Shown: in pieces, positions 27,079-36,620 of the stretch | How positions within the stretch are numbered: the stretch's first letter is position 1 | Layout: the number at the start of each line of letters is the position of its first letter | Source: Psychrobacter sp. GP33 | Lineage (GTDB): Bacteria > Pseudomonadota > Gammaproteobacteria > Pseudomonadales > Moraxellaceae | Assembly: GCF_014119005.1 (NCBI RefSeq) | Contig: NZ_JACGYX010000001.1 | Coordinates: 372,001 to 436,000 of the forward strand | Length of the DNA stretch: 64,000 nucleotides | Direction of reading: 5' to 3' | Notes under the pieces: model-generated | Database searches by the model: none | Told to the model about the DNA's origin: nothing | Seen by the model: only the letters and a program-made list of their open reading frames with translations | Program-made: the position numbers and the translations under genes

Positions 27079-28149
27079 ATGTTGACTACTAACCAAACCG
27101 TGCAAGGCGCTCTAGCATCGATATCCTCTAGTGTGCTTTTTTCACTAATGTTTTTATTCGGGCTGTTTATGCAGCCGTTATCAGGGACGCAGGTAGCCTC
27201 ATGGCGCATTTTGATGATGCTATTGAGCTTGGTGTTATTGGTCAGCGTTACCAAGCAATGGCAACATGTTTTTGACTATCTAAAAACGTTAAAAACCCTA
27301 AAAGAATGGCTGTTGTTTGTGTTGCCAACTCCAATTTTAGGTGGGCAAATCTGGCTGTTTATGTGGGGACCGGTTAATGGTTTTGGACTTGATGTCACGC
27401 TAGGATACTTTTTATTGCCATTGGTCATGATATTAATTGGGCGGTTTTTTTATCGTGAAAGTATGAGTCGATTACAGTGGGTGGCGGCGGTATGTGCAGC
27501 AATAGGTATTTGCTATGATATATTTCAATACGGGTCAATATCTTGGGTGACTTTATTTGCGTGCTTTGGCTATCCACCTTACTATTTATTAAGGCGCAAG
27601 CTTGCCGTACCGCCGATTACTGGTTTATTGTCTGATTTAACGTTACTAACGCCAGTCGTGTTAATTATGCTTTATGTTAATAGTGGCTATAGTATGGTAG
27701 CAGAGTCTCATAAATTTTGGTATTTACTGCCGCTGTTAGGAGCGTTTAGCGCGCTTGCAATGTCACTAACGATGGTTGCTAGTAGTAAGTTGCCAGTCTC
27801 ATTGTTTGGCGCGTTAAGCTACCTTGAGCCTATGCTGTTGTTCGTCTTTTCAATTACTGTGCTCCATCAAAGTTTAGACGAGGGCGGCTCCTTATTTATG
27901 TATGCCATGATTACCCTCGCATTACTGTTCATGATCATGGAAAGTATCATTGCCTATATAACGCGCAAACGTGATAATCAGCTGCGCGGTTATATCGAGC
28001 CGCAAATTGATAGTTTCCCGCCACAGCATCGTATTAACAATCGTCGCATTAAAGGCATATTGGCAGCATATCGTTTTCGTAAAATTAAACGCTACCAGCA
28101 AAAAATCAACAGGATTAATCGGAAAAATGATCAGTTGCAGATTAAATGA
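27079..28149 (+). CDS. RarD-like DMT/EamA-family permease
   Basis: A 356-residue inner-membrane protein with about ten hydrophobic segments, of the drug/metabolite transporter superfamily, closest in layout to RarD. The start at ATG 27079 has AAGG eight bases upstream; an in-frame ATG at 27040 lacks a ribosome site. Typical features are the early block QVASWRILMMLLSLVLLV, the motif WGPVNGFGLDVTLGYFLLPL with Leu/Pro-rich membrane helix, RESMSRLQWVAAVCAAIG, and the late YLEPMLLFVFSI. The C-terminal 50 residues are hydrophilic and basic (FRKIKRYQQKINRINRKNDQ), a cytoplasmic tail absent from usual RarD. The substrate is not known for the family; export of a small metabolite is an inference. Confidence 0.8.
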   Translation: MLTTNQTVQGALASISSSVLFSLMFLFGLFMQPLSGTQVASWRILMMLLSLVLLVSVTKQWQHVFDYLKTLKTLKEWLLFVLPTPILGGQIWLFMWGPVNGFGLDVTLGYFLLPLVMILIGRFFYRESMSRLQWVAAVCAAIGICYDIFQYGSISWVTLFACFGYPPYYLLRRKLAVPPITGLLSDLTLLTPVVLIMLYVNSGYSMVAESHKFWYLLPLLGAFSALAMSLTMVASSKLPVSLFGALSYLEPMLLFVFSITVLHQSLDEGGSLFMYAMITLALLFMIMESIIAYITRKRDNQLRGYIEPQIDSFPPQHRINNRRIKGILAAYRFRKIKRYQQKINRINRKNDQLQIK

Positions 28150-28373
28150 AGTTTTATAGTGCTCAAAAGCAGTGAGGATTCTGAGTGAATGATTCAGGAT
28201 ATATGCTAAGCGTTTGTATTTGGTGAAACTGACCGTATAGGCATTATTTTTCGTAACCAGAACCAAGTGGGGCAGTATTAAAGGGTGATTAAGTGCGCTA
28301 TGATCCTTTTCAAAGACCACCTTTAGCGTTATTTTTGGACTGGTTTTACCCTCACGTTTTATTAGGATAATGT

Positions 28374-29042
28374 ATGTTACACCTGCATCATTTAGAAAAT
28401 TCACGCTCATTTCGCATTTTATGGTTGTTAGAAGAGCTAAATGCGGATTATAAGCTAACCTGTTATCAGCGTAATAAAGCCTATCTTGCCCCCAAAAGTC
28501 TGAAGAAAATTCACCCTTTAGGGCACGCGCCTATCTTAGAGGTTGATGAACGCGTGCTGGTAGAGTCAGGATTTATTATCGAATATTTGCTAAAACAGTA
28601 TGATAATGCGCATTTGTTTAAACCGACTGAAGACAATAACGCCGCTTGGGAAGATTATACGTTTTGGATGCACTTTGCTGAAGCATCAATCATGCCATTG
28701 TTGGTCATGCGTTTGGTGTTTACCAAGGTCGTTGAAAAATCTCCCATGCTGATAAAACCGATAAGCAAAGGCATTCGTAAGCAAGTGGAAAACAGTATGA
28801 TTCGTAATAGTCTGGCTACGATGCTTGATATGATGGAAGAGCAGCTGCAACACAATCATTGGTTTGCAGGGGCGGCATTTAGTGGCGCAGATATTCAAAT
28901 GTATATTCCAGTTGTTGCTGCCAACGCTGGAAATGGATTGGACACTACCAAATACGCTAATCTGCTCAATTGGCTAAAACGTTGCCAAGAGCGAGCAGCC
29001 TTTAAATTAGCTGTTACCAAAGGTGGACAAGTTCGATTTTAA
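28374..29042 (+). CDS. Glutathione S-transferase family protein
   Basis: A 222-residue cytosolic protein. The N-terminal thioredoxin-like domain begins HHLENSRSFRILWLLEELNA, where Ser in NSRS is the likely catalytic residue that activates glutathione. It continues with GHAPILEVDERVLVESGFII, the glutathione-binding VP/AP-type cis-Pro and ES pair. The C-terminal helical domain includes FWMHFAEASIMPLLVMRLVF and WFAGAAFSGADIQMYIPV, whose Asp belongs to the folding motif of the family. It resembles the bacterial GSTs related to YfcF/YliJ and fungal GTT1. The substrate is unknown. The gap 28150-28373 shows no clear feature. A terminator follows at 29121. Confidence 0.88.
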   Translation: MLHLHHLENSRSFRILWLLEELNADYKLTCYQRNKAYLAPKSLKKIHPLGHAPILEVDERVLVESGFIIEYLLKQYDNAHLFKPTEDNNAAWEDYTFWMHFAEASIMPLLVMRLVFTKVVEKSPMLIKPISKGIRKQVENSMIRNSLATMLDMMEEQLQHNHWFAGAAFSGADIQMYIPVVAANAGNGLDTTKYANLLNWLKRCQERAAFKLAVTKGGQVRF

Positions 29043-29120
29043 GAGCAAATAGTATTATAAAATTGACATGAAAAAAACGATTAAAAATTGCTGTTTGTCC
29101 GTCAAATAAATCACTAAAAT

Positions 29121-29155
29121 AAAACCGCCCTTATTCAATAATTGGGGCGGTTTTT
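29121..29155 (+). terminator. Terminator after the GST gene
   Basis: AAAACCGCCC pairs with GGGCGGTTTT around a 14-base loop and ends in a T-run (TTTTTG). It lies about 80 bp after the GST stop. Confidence 0.8.
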
Positions 29156-29200
29156 GTTATCATGTTGCATCATCCGTTAAGTTATCCATAAGGCAGCATC

Positions 29201-29437
29201 ATGAACAACCGCAATGAATCAGACCCTAAACCAACAGCACCTTTATCGGATACCGTAGTTTATCCCCAGCAATTGTCTATCAAAGCCTGGTCACAGAAGC
29301 TGCTGGTCGCTTTATTGTGTGTTGCCAGCTTTTATGGCGGCTGGAAGTCGTATGAATCGCGTATGGTCAATCAGTGCTTTGCCAATGGCGGGCAGATTAT
29401 AGAAGCTGAAAAGACGCTATTGTGTAAAGTATCATAA
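29201..29437 (+). CDS. Small single-span membrane protein, unknown function
   Basis: A 78-residue protein with a polar N-terminus of about 30 residues, one hydrophobic helix (KLLVALLCVASFYGGW, about 33-48) and a C-terminal part with two Cys (NQCFANG and LLCKVS), which may form a disulfide if it lies in the periplasm. AAGG stands upstream of the ATG. I do not recognise a family. It is 91 bp upstream of rnz in the same direction. Confidence 0.65.
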   Translation: MNNRNESDPKPTAPLSDTVVYPQQLSIKAWSQKLLVALLCVASFYGGWKSYESRMVNQCFANGGQIIEAEKTLLCKVS

Positions 29438-29528
29438 TCTCACTACAGTATCGAAGTGCAGAAAAAAGTGCGGTTAATAAATACTTATCGCATAGCAGTT
29501 TATTCATGAAAAAATTGGAATTTTTGCG

Positions 29529-30617
29529 ATGTTACAGCTGAATTTTTTAGGAACATCGGCAGGCGTACCGACCAAGCAGCGCAATGTCACAGCGCTGGCG
29601 ATTGAGTGTCTAAACCCTTATTTGTCAGGTGCCAATCAGCAACAGAAATCACGTCCATGGTTACTGATTGACTGCGGTGAGGGTACCCAGCAACAGCTAT
29701 TGCATACGTCATTATCTTTACATCAATTGACCGCTGTTTGTATTACTCATGTGCATGGCGATCATTGTTATGGCTTGCCTGGTTTGCTGGCGAGTGCCGC
29801 AATGTCCGGACGATGTCACAAGCTTACGATTATTGCTCCAAAAGCAATCGCTCAATTGCTGGAAGCAGTGACGATAACTACTGAACTTTACTTGCCGTTT
29901 AATATCGATTTTATGGCGATTGAAGATGTGTTAATAGAGCAAGAAGGCAAAATTACTATCGCCTTAGATAAGCAGCAGCAACTTGATATTGCTATCACGC
30001 CCTTATCGCACCGTGTCCCATCGCATGCCTTTAGTATCACGCAAACCATCAGTCAACGTACTTTAGATACGAGTAAGCTAATAGCAGATGGTATTCCAGC
30101 CAGTGCGCTATGGGGCAAGCTGCAACAAGGTCAAGACGTTGATACCGAAGAGGGTCAGCATGTACGTTGTGCTGATTATGTGCATGATAATCAACGGTGT
30201 ACCAAAATCGTCGTCGCTGGTGACAATGACAATCCTGACTTGCTTACTCAAGCGGTGATTGGGGTAGATGTCCTAGTACACGAAGCGACATATACGTCTG
30301 ACGTGTTAGCGCGTATTCAAGCCAAAAATCCTGAGTTTGACCCCATGCACAGTAGTGCGCAGGGGATTGGTCGATTTTCTCAAGACAATAATATTAAAAA
30401 TCTAATATTGACCCACTTTAGCGCCCGTTATCAGAGCTTTGATAATCCGCAAAGTGCAACCCCAAATATGGGACATATCCGCCAAGATGCGCAAAGTACT
30501 TATCAAGGCAATCTATGGCTAGCCGCTGATTTTGCTCAATATGTCATCAATAGCGCTAAAGAAGGTGAAGCGGATAACTGTGTACAGTATCTAGGTTTTG
30601 TACGAGACGATAAATAA
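29529..30617 (+). CDS. rnz: Ribonuclease Z
   Basis: A metallo-beta-lactamase-fold endonuclease of 362 residues, which cuts tRNA precursors at the 3' side of the discriminator. The zinc motif is THVHGDHCYGLPGLL with His74, His76, Asp78, His79. Further metal ligands are in HRVPSHAFS, AGDNDNPDLL and the late LTHFSARY. The start MLQLNFLGTSAGVPTKQRN is standard for the family. It is longer than the roughly 305 residues of E. coli RNase BN through insertions in the second half. All tRNAs here encode CCA, so its role may be turnover or processing of other RNAs, as discussed for gammaproteobacteria. It converges on the DUF815 gene with a 14-bp gap. Confidence 0.9.
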   Translation: MLQLNFLGTSAGVPTKQRNVTALAIECLNPYLSGANQQQKSRPWLLIDCGEGTQQQLLHTSLSLHQLTAVCITHVHGDHCYGLPGLLASAAMSGRCHKLTIIAPKAIAQLLEAVTITTELYLPFNIDFMAIEDVLIEQEGKITIALDKQQQLDIAITPLSHRVPSHAFSITQTISQRTLDTSKLIADGIPASALWGKLQQGQDVDTEEGQHVRCADYVHDNQRCTKIVVAGDNDNPDLLTQAVIGVDVLVHEATYTSDVLARIQAKNPEFDPMHSSAQGIGRFSQDNNIKNLILTHFSARYQSFDNPQSATPNMGHIRQDAQSTYQGNLWLAADFAQYVINSAKEGEADNCVQYLGFVRDDK

Positions 30618-30631
30618 TAGTCGTTTAGAAT

Positions 30632-31573
30632 TTACAATAGATTATCAGCAGCTTTCAATTGTGTTTGACCTACCCAATAGCGGCTAAATTGATATGCCAC
30701 ACGCCCTGAACGTCCGCCACGCTCTGATGCCCAGCGTAGCGCATTGGCTCTGATATCTTCAGCAAGCTCAGCATTTTTAATATTACTGGCTGGCATTTGT
30801 TTTTGTTGAATGGCTAAATAATGCTGCACGATTTGCAAATAGGTTTGCTGATTCATTGGATAAAATGACAGCCACAAACCAAAGCGGTCAGACAGCGACA
30901 CGGTTTCATCAATGGTCTCGTACGGGTTTACCTCATCAGTTTGCCCATTATAAATATTAACATTGTCTTTCATTAATTGTGGCAATAAATGACGACGATT
31001 ACTGGTCGCATAGACGAGTAGCTTGTCTTGTTCTGAATCGAGCGACCCATCCAGTACACTCTTTAACGTGCGATAGCTCTCATCTTGTCCATTAAATGCC
31101 AAATCATCACAGTACACCACATAGCGACAATTAGAATCCGCTGGAAGCGCATTAATCGCTGCGCGAATTTTATCCAGCACCAATAAATCATCACGGGCAA
31201 TCTCAATCACTCGCAGCCCTTCAGCGTGATAAGCTTGCAGTAAGGCACGAATCAAAGATGATTTACCCGCGCCACGCGTTCCCGTCATTAACACATGGTT
31301 TGCTGGATAACCTTTAAGAAATTGGCGAGTATTTTGTACCAGTTTTGCCTTTTGCGTATCAATACCATGTAAATCATCCAAGCTTAAAAATAAATTAACG
31401 GATAAAGGTTCTAGATGACCAGTATGTCCACCAACCCAGCGATACGCCAGCTGAGTGGGATCAATCTCAATAGTCGGTGTCACCTTTTGTTGTAAATACT
31501 GAGTTAGTAAATCAAGTAACGGTTTAGGTAAGATAGATATAGGATTTAATGAAGCATGATTTGATTCAGACAT
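30632..31573 (-). CDS. DUF815-family AAA ATPase
   Basis: A 313-residue cytosolic P-loop ATPase of the DUF815 family. Walker A is MTGTRGAGKSSLIRALLQAY (about 96-115). Next come VIEIARDDLLVLDKI and a Walker B region YVVYCDDLAFNGQDESYRTL, then YATSNRRHLLPQLM as sensor 1, and LSDRFGLWLSFYPMNQQTYL with the arginine of box VII. These blocks match the family along the whole length. The physiological role of DUF815 proteins is not established. It is divergent from the Ser/Thr kinase gene with 74 bp between the starts, suggesting a shared regulatory region. Confidence 0.85.
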   Translation of the reverse strand: MSESNHASLNPISILPKPLLDLLTQYLQQKVTPTIEIDPTQLAYRWVGGHTGHLEPLSVNLFLSLDDLHGIDTQKAKLVQNTRQFLKGYPANHVLMTGTRGAGKSSLIRALLQAYHAEGLRVIEIARDDLLVLDKIRAAINALPADSNCRYVVYCDDLAFNGQDESYRTLKSVLDGSLDSEQDKLLVYATSNRRHLLPQLMKDNVNIYNGQTDEVNPYETIDETVSLSDRFGLWLSFYPMNQQTYLQIVQHYLAIQQKQMPASNIKNAELAEDIRANALRWASERGGRSGRVAYQFSRYWVGQTQLKAADNLL

Positions 31574-31647
31574 AATGGCTCTATAATTAGTAAAGAAATG
31601 TAGTGTTTAATAAGACGGTAGCGACGTTATAAAGGTTTGACGGTATC

Positions 31648-32682
31648 ATGAAAAAAAGTAGTAGCAATATATCAGTAGCTCAAACAGGAACCCAAAAATT
31701 GCGTGCACAAGCCGCACAGCTATTACCAAGCGTGACGGCTGCACTAATAGGTTTGGGTTATTATGCATTGTCACATCAACGCATCAGTCAGCAGTTCCTT
31801 AATGGTAAAAATTCTTCTGAAAATACTATTTATGAGGGTATAACACGTGCTGAACATTCTCATTTTGGCTACGTGATGATTAAATGGACGCTCGTGTCTA
31901 TAAATAACAACATGTCTAATTTAAATGTCACATCTGCTAGATTACTTAATCATGAAGTTGCTGTCTTAAAAGCTTTGAGTACCACAAAACACTTTCAAGA
32001 TAGTTCTGTATCTATTGCACCAGCATTGTTAGACAGCCGCACATTACGCTGGCAAGTATTGGATAGCACTTACCAGCTTACTTTTATTGTCATGCCTTAT
32101 TATAAAAACGGTAGCTTAGTAAATTATTTACACCAACATAAAACACTATCCCATAAGCAAAAATATCAACTTATTTTGCAAAGTGCGTATCTTATTGCTG
32201 ATTTACATCAACATGGCTGGCTACATAACGATATCAAGCCAAGCAATATATTACTAGAGGATTTTGCACCCAATGATGCTGAGAATAGCAGAGTGACCCC
32301 AAGATTATTACTGACGGATTTTGCTTTGACGCAGCATTTTGATGATATTAAAAGCGATAAACCCGCAGGCACACCCGCTTATCTTGCGCCTGAACGCTGG
32401 CAAGGGCAGGGCGCAACGGTGCAAAGCGATATTTATGCCTTTGGAATAATGATGGTTGAGATATTAACAGGTAGTAGACCATTTAAAGTGCAGGTACAGA
32501 AAAATAATCAGGTGTTGCATGATTGGGCAATTGCACATTGTCAAAAGCCCATACCAAAGTTACTGGAAGCATATCAGCAGTATCAAGATATCATTAATAA
32601 AGCATTAGCAAAGCGAATTGAGAAGCGCTATAAAAGTATGAATGAGGTTGTAATCGACTTTAAAAAGGTAATAAGTAAGTAA
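31648..32682 (+). CDS. Serine/threonine protein kinase (eukaryotic-like)
   Basis: A 344-residue Hanks-type kinase without a membrane segment near the C-terminus; a short hydrophobic stretch (PSVTAALIGLGYYAL) is near the N-terminus. Kinase elements: candidate ATP-binding Lys79 in GYVMIKWT, helix-C Glu in NHEVAVLKAL, catalytic loop LHNDIKPSNILL with Asp195 (HND instead of HRD), metal-binding loop LTDFALTQ with Asp224 (DFA instead of DFG), APE motif TPAYLAPERWQG and subdomain IX DIYAFGIMMVEILTG. The loss of the DFG glycine is unusual, but all catalytic residues are there, so activity is plausible. The N-lobe glycine loop is poorly recognisable. There is no sensor domain. It faces the DUF815 ATPase gene; the substrate is unknown. 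Confidence 0.85.
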   Translation: MKKSSSNISVAQTGTQKLRAQAAQLLPSVTAALIGLGYYALSHQRISQQFLNGKNSSENTIYEGITRAEHSHFGYVMIKWTLVSINNNMSNLNVTSARLLNHEVAVLKALSTTKHFQDSSVSIAPALLDSRTLRWQVLDSTYQLTFIVMPYYKNGSLVNYLHQHKTLSHKQKYQLILQSAYLIADLHQHGWLHNDIKPSNILLEDFAPNDAENSRVTPRLLLTDFALTQHFDDIKSDKPAGTPAYLAPERWQGQGATVQSDIYAFGIMMVEILTGSRPFKVQVQKNNQVLHDWAIAHCQKPIPKLLEAYQQYQDIINKALAKRIEKRYKSMNEVVIDFKKVISK

Positions 32683-32722
32683 AGTAGCTATATTCAAATT
32701 TAAAATACTAAATTTTAGACAC

Positions 32723-32750
32723 AAAAAAACCTGCTAAAAAGCAGGTTTTG
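32723..32750 (-). terminator. Terminator of tRNA-Leu
   Basis: Read on the minus strand, AACCTGCT pairs with AGCAGGTT around four or five bases and is followed by seven T (TTTTTTTGT), about 30 bp beyond the tRNA-Leu 3' end. It may also end the kinase transcript from the other side. Confidence 0.85.
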
Positions 32751-32780
32751 ATATTCGGTCTAAGATGTACTATCCGAAAA

Positions 32781-32865
32781 TGGTGGGGCTGGAGAGACTC
32801 GAACTCTCACACCTTGCGGCGCCAGAACCTAAATCTGGTGCGTCTACCAATTCCGCCACAGCCCC
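32781..32865 (-). tRNA. tRNA-Leu (TAG)
   Basis: An 85-nt class II tRNA on the minus strand: acceptor GGGGCTG / CAGCCCC, anticodon loop ATTTAGG with anticodon TAG, long variable arm GCCGCAAGGTGTG, T loop AGTTCGAGTCT, encoded CCA. Confidence 0.95.
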
Positions 32866-32953
32866 ATTTTCGTTACCTTATCATCTTTGGTGTTCAACTT
32901 CAAACCCCATTGAGATAAATAACTGATTCGGTAGTGCGTCTCAGTGGTTGGCT

Positions 32954-32981
32954 ATTATATAGAGTTTGCAGAGTTTGGCAA
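32954..32981 (-). promoter_or_regulatory. Sigma-70 promoter of tRNA-Leu
   Basis: On the minus strand TTGCCA (32976-32981), a 16-bp spacer and TATAAT (32954-32959), about 90 bp upstream of the tRNA 5' end. The rest of the gap to rimO (32982-33243) is strongly AT-rich with no further identifiable feature. Confidence 0.75.
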
Positions 32982-33243
32982 GCCCTTTTTGCAATTAATT
33001 TTAATTATTTTACTGATTCTTATTATTATAATAATAACTAATTGATAATTAACTGTTTTTAAAATTATGTTTTATAAATAAAGTGAGGCAATAGAGCATA
33101 GTTAGACTATAGTAAGTGTCGCTTTTAGGTAGTACGATAATAATATATAACTAAAAATCAATACTATAGCCTGTCAAAACTGGTGATTATGGCAAAAAAA
33201 ACGTACAATGCGCTCAGCCAATTTATCTCTAGCAAGGTCAGCT

Positions 33244-34824
33244 ATGCTCAAAACGTCTACCGAATCCGCCACTATCATTCCGCTTTCATCGTCAGCAGCG
33301 CTAAAAGATACGGCGACTGTGTTTAATCCTGCCCAAGCACCAATGCAAAAACAGGACGCAAAACAGTCAGCCGTGACAGATACCAGTGAGCCTTATCATC
33401 ATAAAGCCAATCACAATGAAAACCGCAGTATTGCCCAAAGTGGCGATGCAATAGGGAAGGCAAGTGCCGCCAGTCCCGCAATAAGCGCGCCAAAGATTGG
33501 GTTTGTGTCACTGGGTTGCCCAAAAGCGTTGGTCGATAGTGAGCGCATTATCACTGAGCTCAGTCGCGATGGTTATCAGGTTGCCAGCGATTATGAAGGC
33601 GCAGATTTGGTAGTGGTCAATACCTGCGGCTTTATTGAATCTGCCGTACAAGAGTCGCTTGATGCCATTGGTGAAGCTATTAGTAAAAACGGTAAAGTCA
33701 TTGTCACCGGTTGTTTGGGTAAAGAGGCGGATAAAATCCGTGCCATGCATCCAGCCGTGTTGGCAGTGACTGGCGCGCATGCGTATGATGAAGTAATTAG
33801 AGCCGTGGCGCTGCACGTGCCAAAACCTGAGCGCAGCACTGATACAGAATATAATCCTAAAATAGATTTGATTAATGAGGCGGGTATTAAATTAACGCCC
33901 AGTCATTATGCTTATTTAAAGATTTCAGAAGGCTGTAATCATCGTTGTACGTTCTGCATTATTCCAAGCTTACGTGGCGACTTGGTATCGCGTCCGATTG
34001 ATAGCGTAATGAATGAAGCCATGGCGCTAAAAAAAGCGGGCGTAAAAGAGCTGTTAATCATCTCGCAAGACACCTCTGCGTATGGATTGGACTTAAAATA
34101 TAAGACCAGTTTTTGGAACGGCATGCCGCTGAAATCTAAGTTTTATGATTTATGCCAAGCATTGAATGACCTAGGTATTTGGGTGCGTTTGCATTACGTG
34201 TATCCGTATCCGCACGTCGATAAAGTCGTTGAATTGATGGGTGAGAAAAAGCTGCTGCCTTATCTTGATATCCCGTTTCAACATGCGAGTCACAGCATCT
34301 TAAAAGCAATGAAGCGTCCAGCGCATAGCGAAAATACCTTGGCGCGTATCCATGCATGGCGCGCTATTTGCCCAGACATCGTTATTCGCTCTACCTTTGT
34401 GGTTGGTTTTCCGGGTGAAACGGAAGAAGATTTTCAGTGTTTGCTAGATTGGTTAGTCGAGGCTCGCCTTGATCGTGTTGGCGCGTTTACTTATTCAGAA
34501 GTAGAAGGCGCGGTGGCGAATGACTTGCCCAACCACGTACCCGAAGATATTAAACAAGAACGTTACGAGCGTTTGATGACGTTACAACAAGATATCTCTG
34601 CGCAAAAACTGCAAGAAAAAATCGGCAAAACCTTAATGGTATTGGTCGATGAAATCGATGTTGAAGAAAATGTGGCGATTTGTCGTAGTTACGCTGATGC
34701 CCCTGAAATTGATGGTCACGTTTATGTCGATGACATTACTTCAGTGGTACAAGTTGGGCAATTCTTAACCGTTACCATTGATGATGCCAGCGAGTATGAC
34801 CTATTCGCCAGTTATCAAGGCTAA
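33244..34824 (+). CDS. rimO: Ribosomal protein uS12 methylthiotransferase
   Basis: RimO is a radical-SAM enzyme that adds a methylthio group to Asp89 of ribosomal protein S12. The start is set at ATG 33244, which has AAGG seven bases upstream; an ATG at 33208 adds 12 residues. Domains: N-terminal MTTase domain beginning [19 protein letters not shown] with the cluster cysteines in [16 protein letters not shown] and [10 protein letters not shown]; radical-SAM triad [20 protein letters not shown]-terminal TRAM domain ([13 protein letters not shown] onward). At 526 residues it is about 85 longer than E. coli RimO. The surplus is a low-complexity Ser/Ala/Gln/His-rich leader before KIGFVS, which does not look like a targeting signal. 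Confidence 0.93.
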   Translation: MLKTSTESATIIPLSSSAALKDTATVFNPAQAPMQKQDAKQSAVTDTSEPYHHKANHNENRSIAQSGDAIGKASAASPAISAPKIGFVSLGCPKALVDSERIITELSRDGYQVASDYEGADLVVVNTCGFIESAVQESLDAIGEAISKNGKVIVTGCLGKEADKIRAMHPAVLAVTGAHAYDEVIRAVALHVPKPERSTDTEYNPKIDLINEAGIKLTPSHYAYLKISEGCNHRCTFCIIPSLRGDLVSRPIDSVMNEAMALKKAGVKELLIISQDTSAYGLDLKYKTSFWNGMPLKSKFYDLCQALNDLGIWVRLHYVYPYPHVDKVVELMGEKKLLPYLDIPFQHASHSILKAMKRPAHSENTLARIHAWRAICPDIVIRSTFVVGFPGETEEDFQCLLDWLVEARLDRVGAFTYSEVEGAVANDLPNHVPEDIKQERYERLMTLQQDISAQKLQEKIGKTLMVLVDEIDVEENVAICRSYADAPEIDGHVYVDDITSVVQVGQFLTVTIDDASEYDLFASYQG

Positions 34825-34881
34825 TAGCTCAATTGATAATCTATGCTAAGAATAATTTGCGCTAAGGGTAATTTGTGTTGA

Positions 34882-34907
34882 AAATTGCCCAATAGGGGGC
34901 AGTTTTT
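34882..34907 (+). terminator. Candidate terminator of rimO
   Basis: AAATTGCCC, a short loop and GGGCAGTTTTT, with one G-T pair, followed by T5, about 60 bp after the rimO stop and just before the pyrH promoter element. Confidence 0.5.
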
Positions 34908-34915
34908 GCTACAAT
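34907..34915 (+). promoter_or_regulatory. Extended -10 promoter candidate for pyrH
   Basis: TGCTACAAT is an extended -10 element 105 bp before the pyrH start, directly behind the rimO hairpin. Confidence 0.4.
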
Positions 34916-35019
34916 TAGCGCAATTTAGCCAACGCTGGTCGATAGGCTATGTCTATCTGGATATTCACACGCATTTTAATGCTAATTTAATGGCAGTTTT
35001 ATAATAACAAGGTGTCTTC

Positions 35020-35745
35020 ATGTCTGATAAAAATCCCCGCTACGCTCGTATATTGCTAAAACTCTCTGGCGAAGCCTTAGCCGGTAGTAAAGATATGGGT
35101 ATTGATAGTGACGTACTCGATAAAATGAGCTTGTCTATCGCCCATTTGCGTGGTCTTGGGGTACAAGTCGGGATTGTTGTTGGTGGCGGAAATTTATATC
35201 GCGGCGCGCAGCTGCAAAAAGAAGGCTTGGTCGGTCGTGTGACTGGCGATCAAATGGGAATGCTTGCGACCGTGATGAACGGTTTGGCAATGCGTGATGC
35301 CTTAGAGCGTCGCAATATTAAAACGCGCTTGATGTCAGCACTGCCAATTGGCGAAGTTACCGAAAGTTATAGCAGCCGTAATGCCATTCGCTATCTTAAA
35401 AACGGCGAAGTCTGTATTTTTGTTGCCGGTACGGGCAATCCGTTCTTTACCACAGATACAGCTGCTTGCTTGCGTGGTATTGAGATTGAAGCTGGCTTGA
35501 TTTTAAAAGCGACCAAAGTAGATGGCGTGTACGATAAAGACCCAAGCTTACACAGCGATGCTGTGAAATATGATGGTCTAACCTTTGATGAAGTGTTAGA
35601 GCAAAAGCTTGGCGTAATGGACTTAACCGCCATTGCTTTATGCCGTGAGCACAATGTACCACTGCAAGTGTTTGATATGACGAAGCCTAATGCTTTATTA
35701 AACGTCATTATGGGTGAAAATGAAGGCACGCGCGTTTTTCACTAA
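35020..35745 (+). CDS. pyrH: Uridylate kinase
   Basis: UMP kinase of the amino-acid-kinase fold, a hexamer that converts UMP to UDP with ATP in the cytosol. The 241 residues equal the family length. Motifs: [13 protein letters not shown] at the N-terminus, [14 protein letters not shown] (phosphate loop), [40 protein letters not shown] with the TTDTAA motif, and [17 protein letters not shown] stands upstream of the ATG. It opens the conserved series pyrH-frr-uppS-cdsA-dxr-rseP-bamA. Confidence 0.97.
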   Translation: MSDKNPRYARILLKLSGEALAGSKDMGIDSDVLDKMSLSIAHLRGLGVQVGIVVGGGNLYRGAQLQKEGLVGRVTGDQMGMLATVMNGLAMRDALERRNIKTRLMSALPIGEVTESYSSRNAIRYLKNGEVCIFVAGTGNPFFTTDTAACLRGIEIEAGLILKATKVDGVYDKDPSLHSDAVKYDGLTFDEVLEQKLGVMDLTAIALCREHNVPLQVFDMTKPNALLNVIMGENEGTRVFH

Positions 35746-35856
35746 GCGGCTATAACTTTATACATTTAGCATTGGTATCTGTTATAAAAAATAGTATGAA
35801 TAGTTAACAACGATGAATAAATAAGATCTATCGGTAGCGATAAATAAGGATTGATG

Positions 35857-36411
35857 ATGATTCAAGAGATTAAGCAAGACGGCGAAGCGCGCATGCACAA
35901 AACGCTAGAGGCGCTGGACAGTACCTTTAGTAAGGTACGTACTGGTCGTGCACACCCAGGTATGCTATCAGGGGTAATGGTCAGCTATTATGGTTCGGCT
36001 ACGCCGCTGAATCAAGTGGCGAGTGTCAATGTTGAAGACTCACGTACGCTATTGGTGCAGCCTTTTGAGCGCACCATGATTCAAGCCGTTGATAAAGCTA
36101 TTCGCGAAGCTGATTTGGGATTAAATCCTATGACCGCTGACGTCATTCGGGTGCCAATGCCAGCATTGACCGAAGAGACACGCCGCGATATGCAAAAAAT
36201 GGCGCGCGGTGAAGCTGAAAACAGTCGGGTGTCTATCCGTAATATTCGCCGCGATATGATGAATGATATCAAAGAGTTGGCAAAAGAAAAAGAAATATCA
36301 GAAGACGATGAGCGCCGCGCCAGCGATGATATTCAAAAAATAACGGATAAATTTATTGAAACCATTGATAGCCGTTTAAGTAAAAAAGAAGCTGATTTGA
36401 TGAACGTTTAG
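35857..36411 (+). CDS. frr: Ribosome recycling factor
   Basis: RRF splits post-termination ribosomes together with EF-G. The start at ATG 35857 ([20 protein letters not shown]) fits the family MI-x-I start and has AGGA six bases upstream; ATG 35854 and TTG 35851 are directly before it. The 184-residue protein has both signature regions: [17 protein letters not shown] with the conserved Arg-Thr-Gly-Arg-Ala loop, and [20 protein letters not shown] in the helical bundle. It lies 111 bp behind pyrH, which suggests one transcript, and a hairpin follows it. Confidence 0.97.
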   Translation: MIQEIKQDGEARMHKTLEALDSTFSKVRTGRAHPGMLSGVMVSYYGSATPLNQVASVNVEDSRTLLVQPFERTMIQAVDKAIREADLGLNPMTADVIRVPMPALTEETRRDMQKMARGEAENSRVSIRNIRRDMMNDIKELAKEKEISEDDERRASDDIQKITDKFIETIDSRLSKKEADLMNV

Positions 36412-36445
36412 GTTATCGTGTTTTCTATGTTATAGCGTCAAATTG

Positions 36446-36478
36446 GCAGCCAATGATGTGATATCATTGGCTGTTTGT
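36446..36478 (+). terminator. Hairpin after frr
   Basis: CAGCCAATGAT (36447-36457) pairs perfectly with ATCATTGGCTG (36463-36473), loop of five bases, followed by TTTGTCATT. The T-run is short, so termination may be partial. Confidence 0.6.
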
Positions 36479-36620
36479 CATTACTATTGTTGGTTTGATT
36501 TATTATTAAAAGTAACACCAGCAATGGTAATGAGTTAAGACTTTATTTTTGTGAAGCAACTTTTAATGTTTTCCCACTCAATACCACTCAAATTTTTCTC
36601 AATAATGAGCATTACAGTCC

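Noticed and set aside
28150-28373. Frame overlapping the end of the RarD-like gene and start of the GST gene on the minus strand
   Set aside because: The long minus-strand frame is antisense to two well-supported genes and has no family features.
29529-30617. rnz as a possibly redundant or broken gene because all tRNAs here encode CCA
   Set aside because: The zinc motif and the full length are intact; redundancy cannot be judged from this window.
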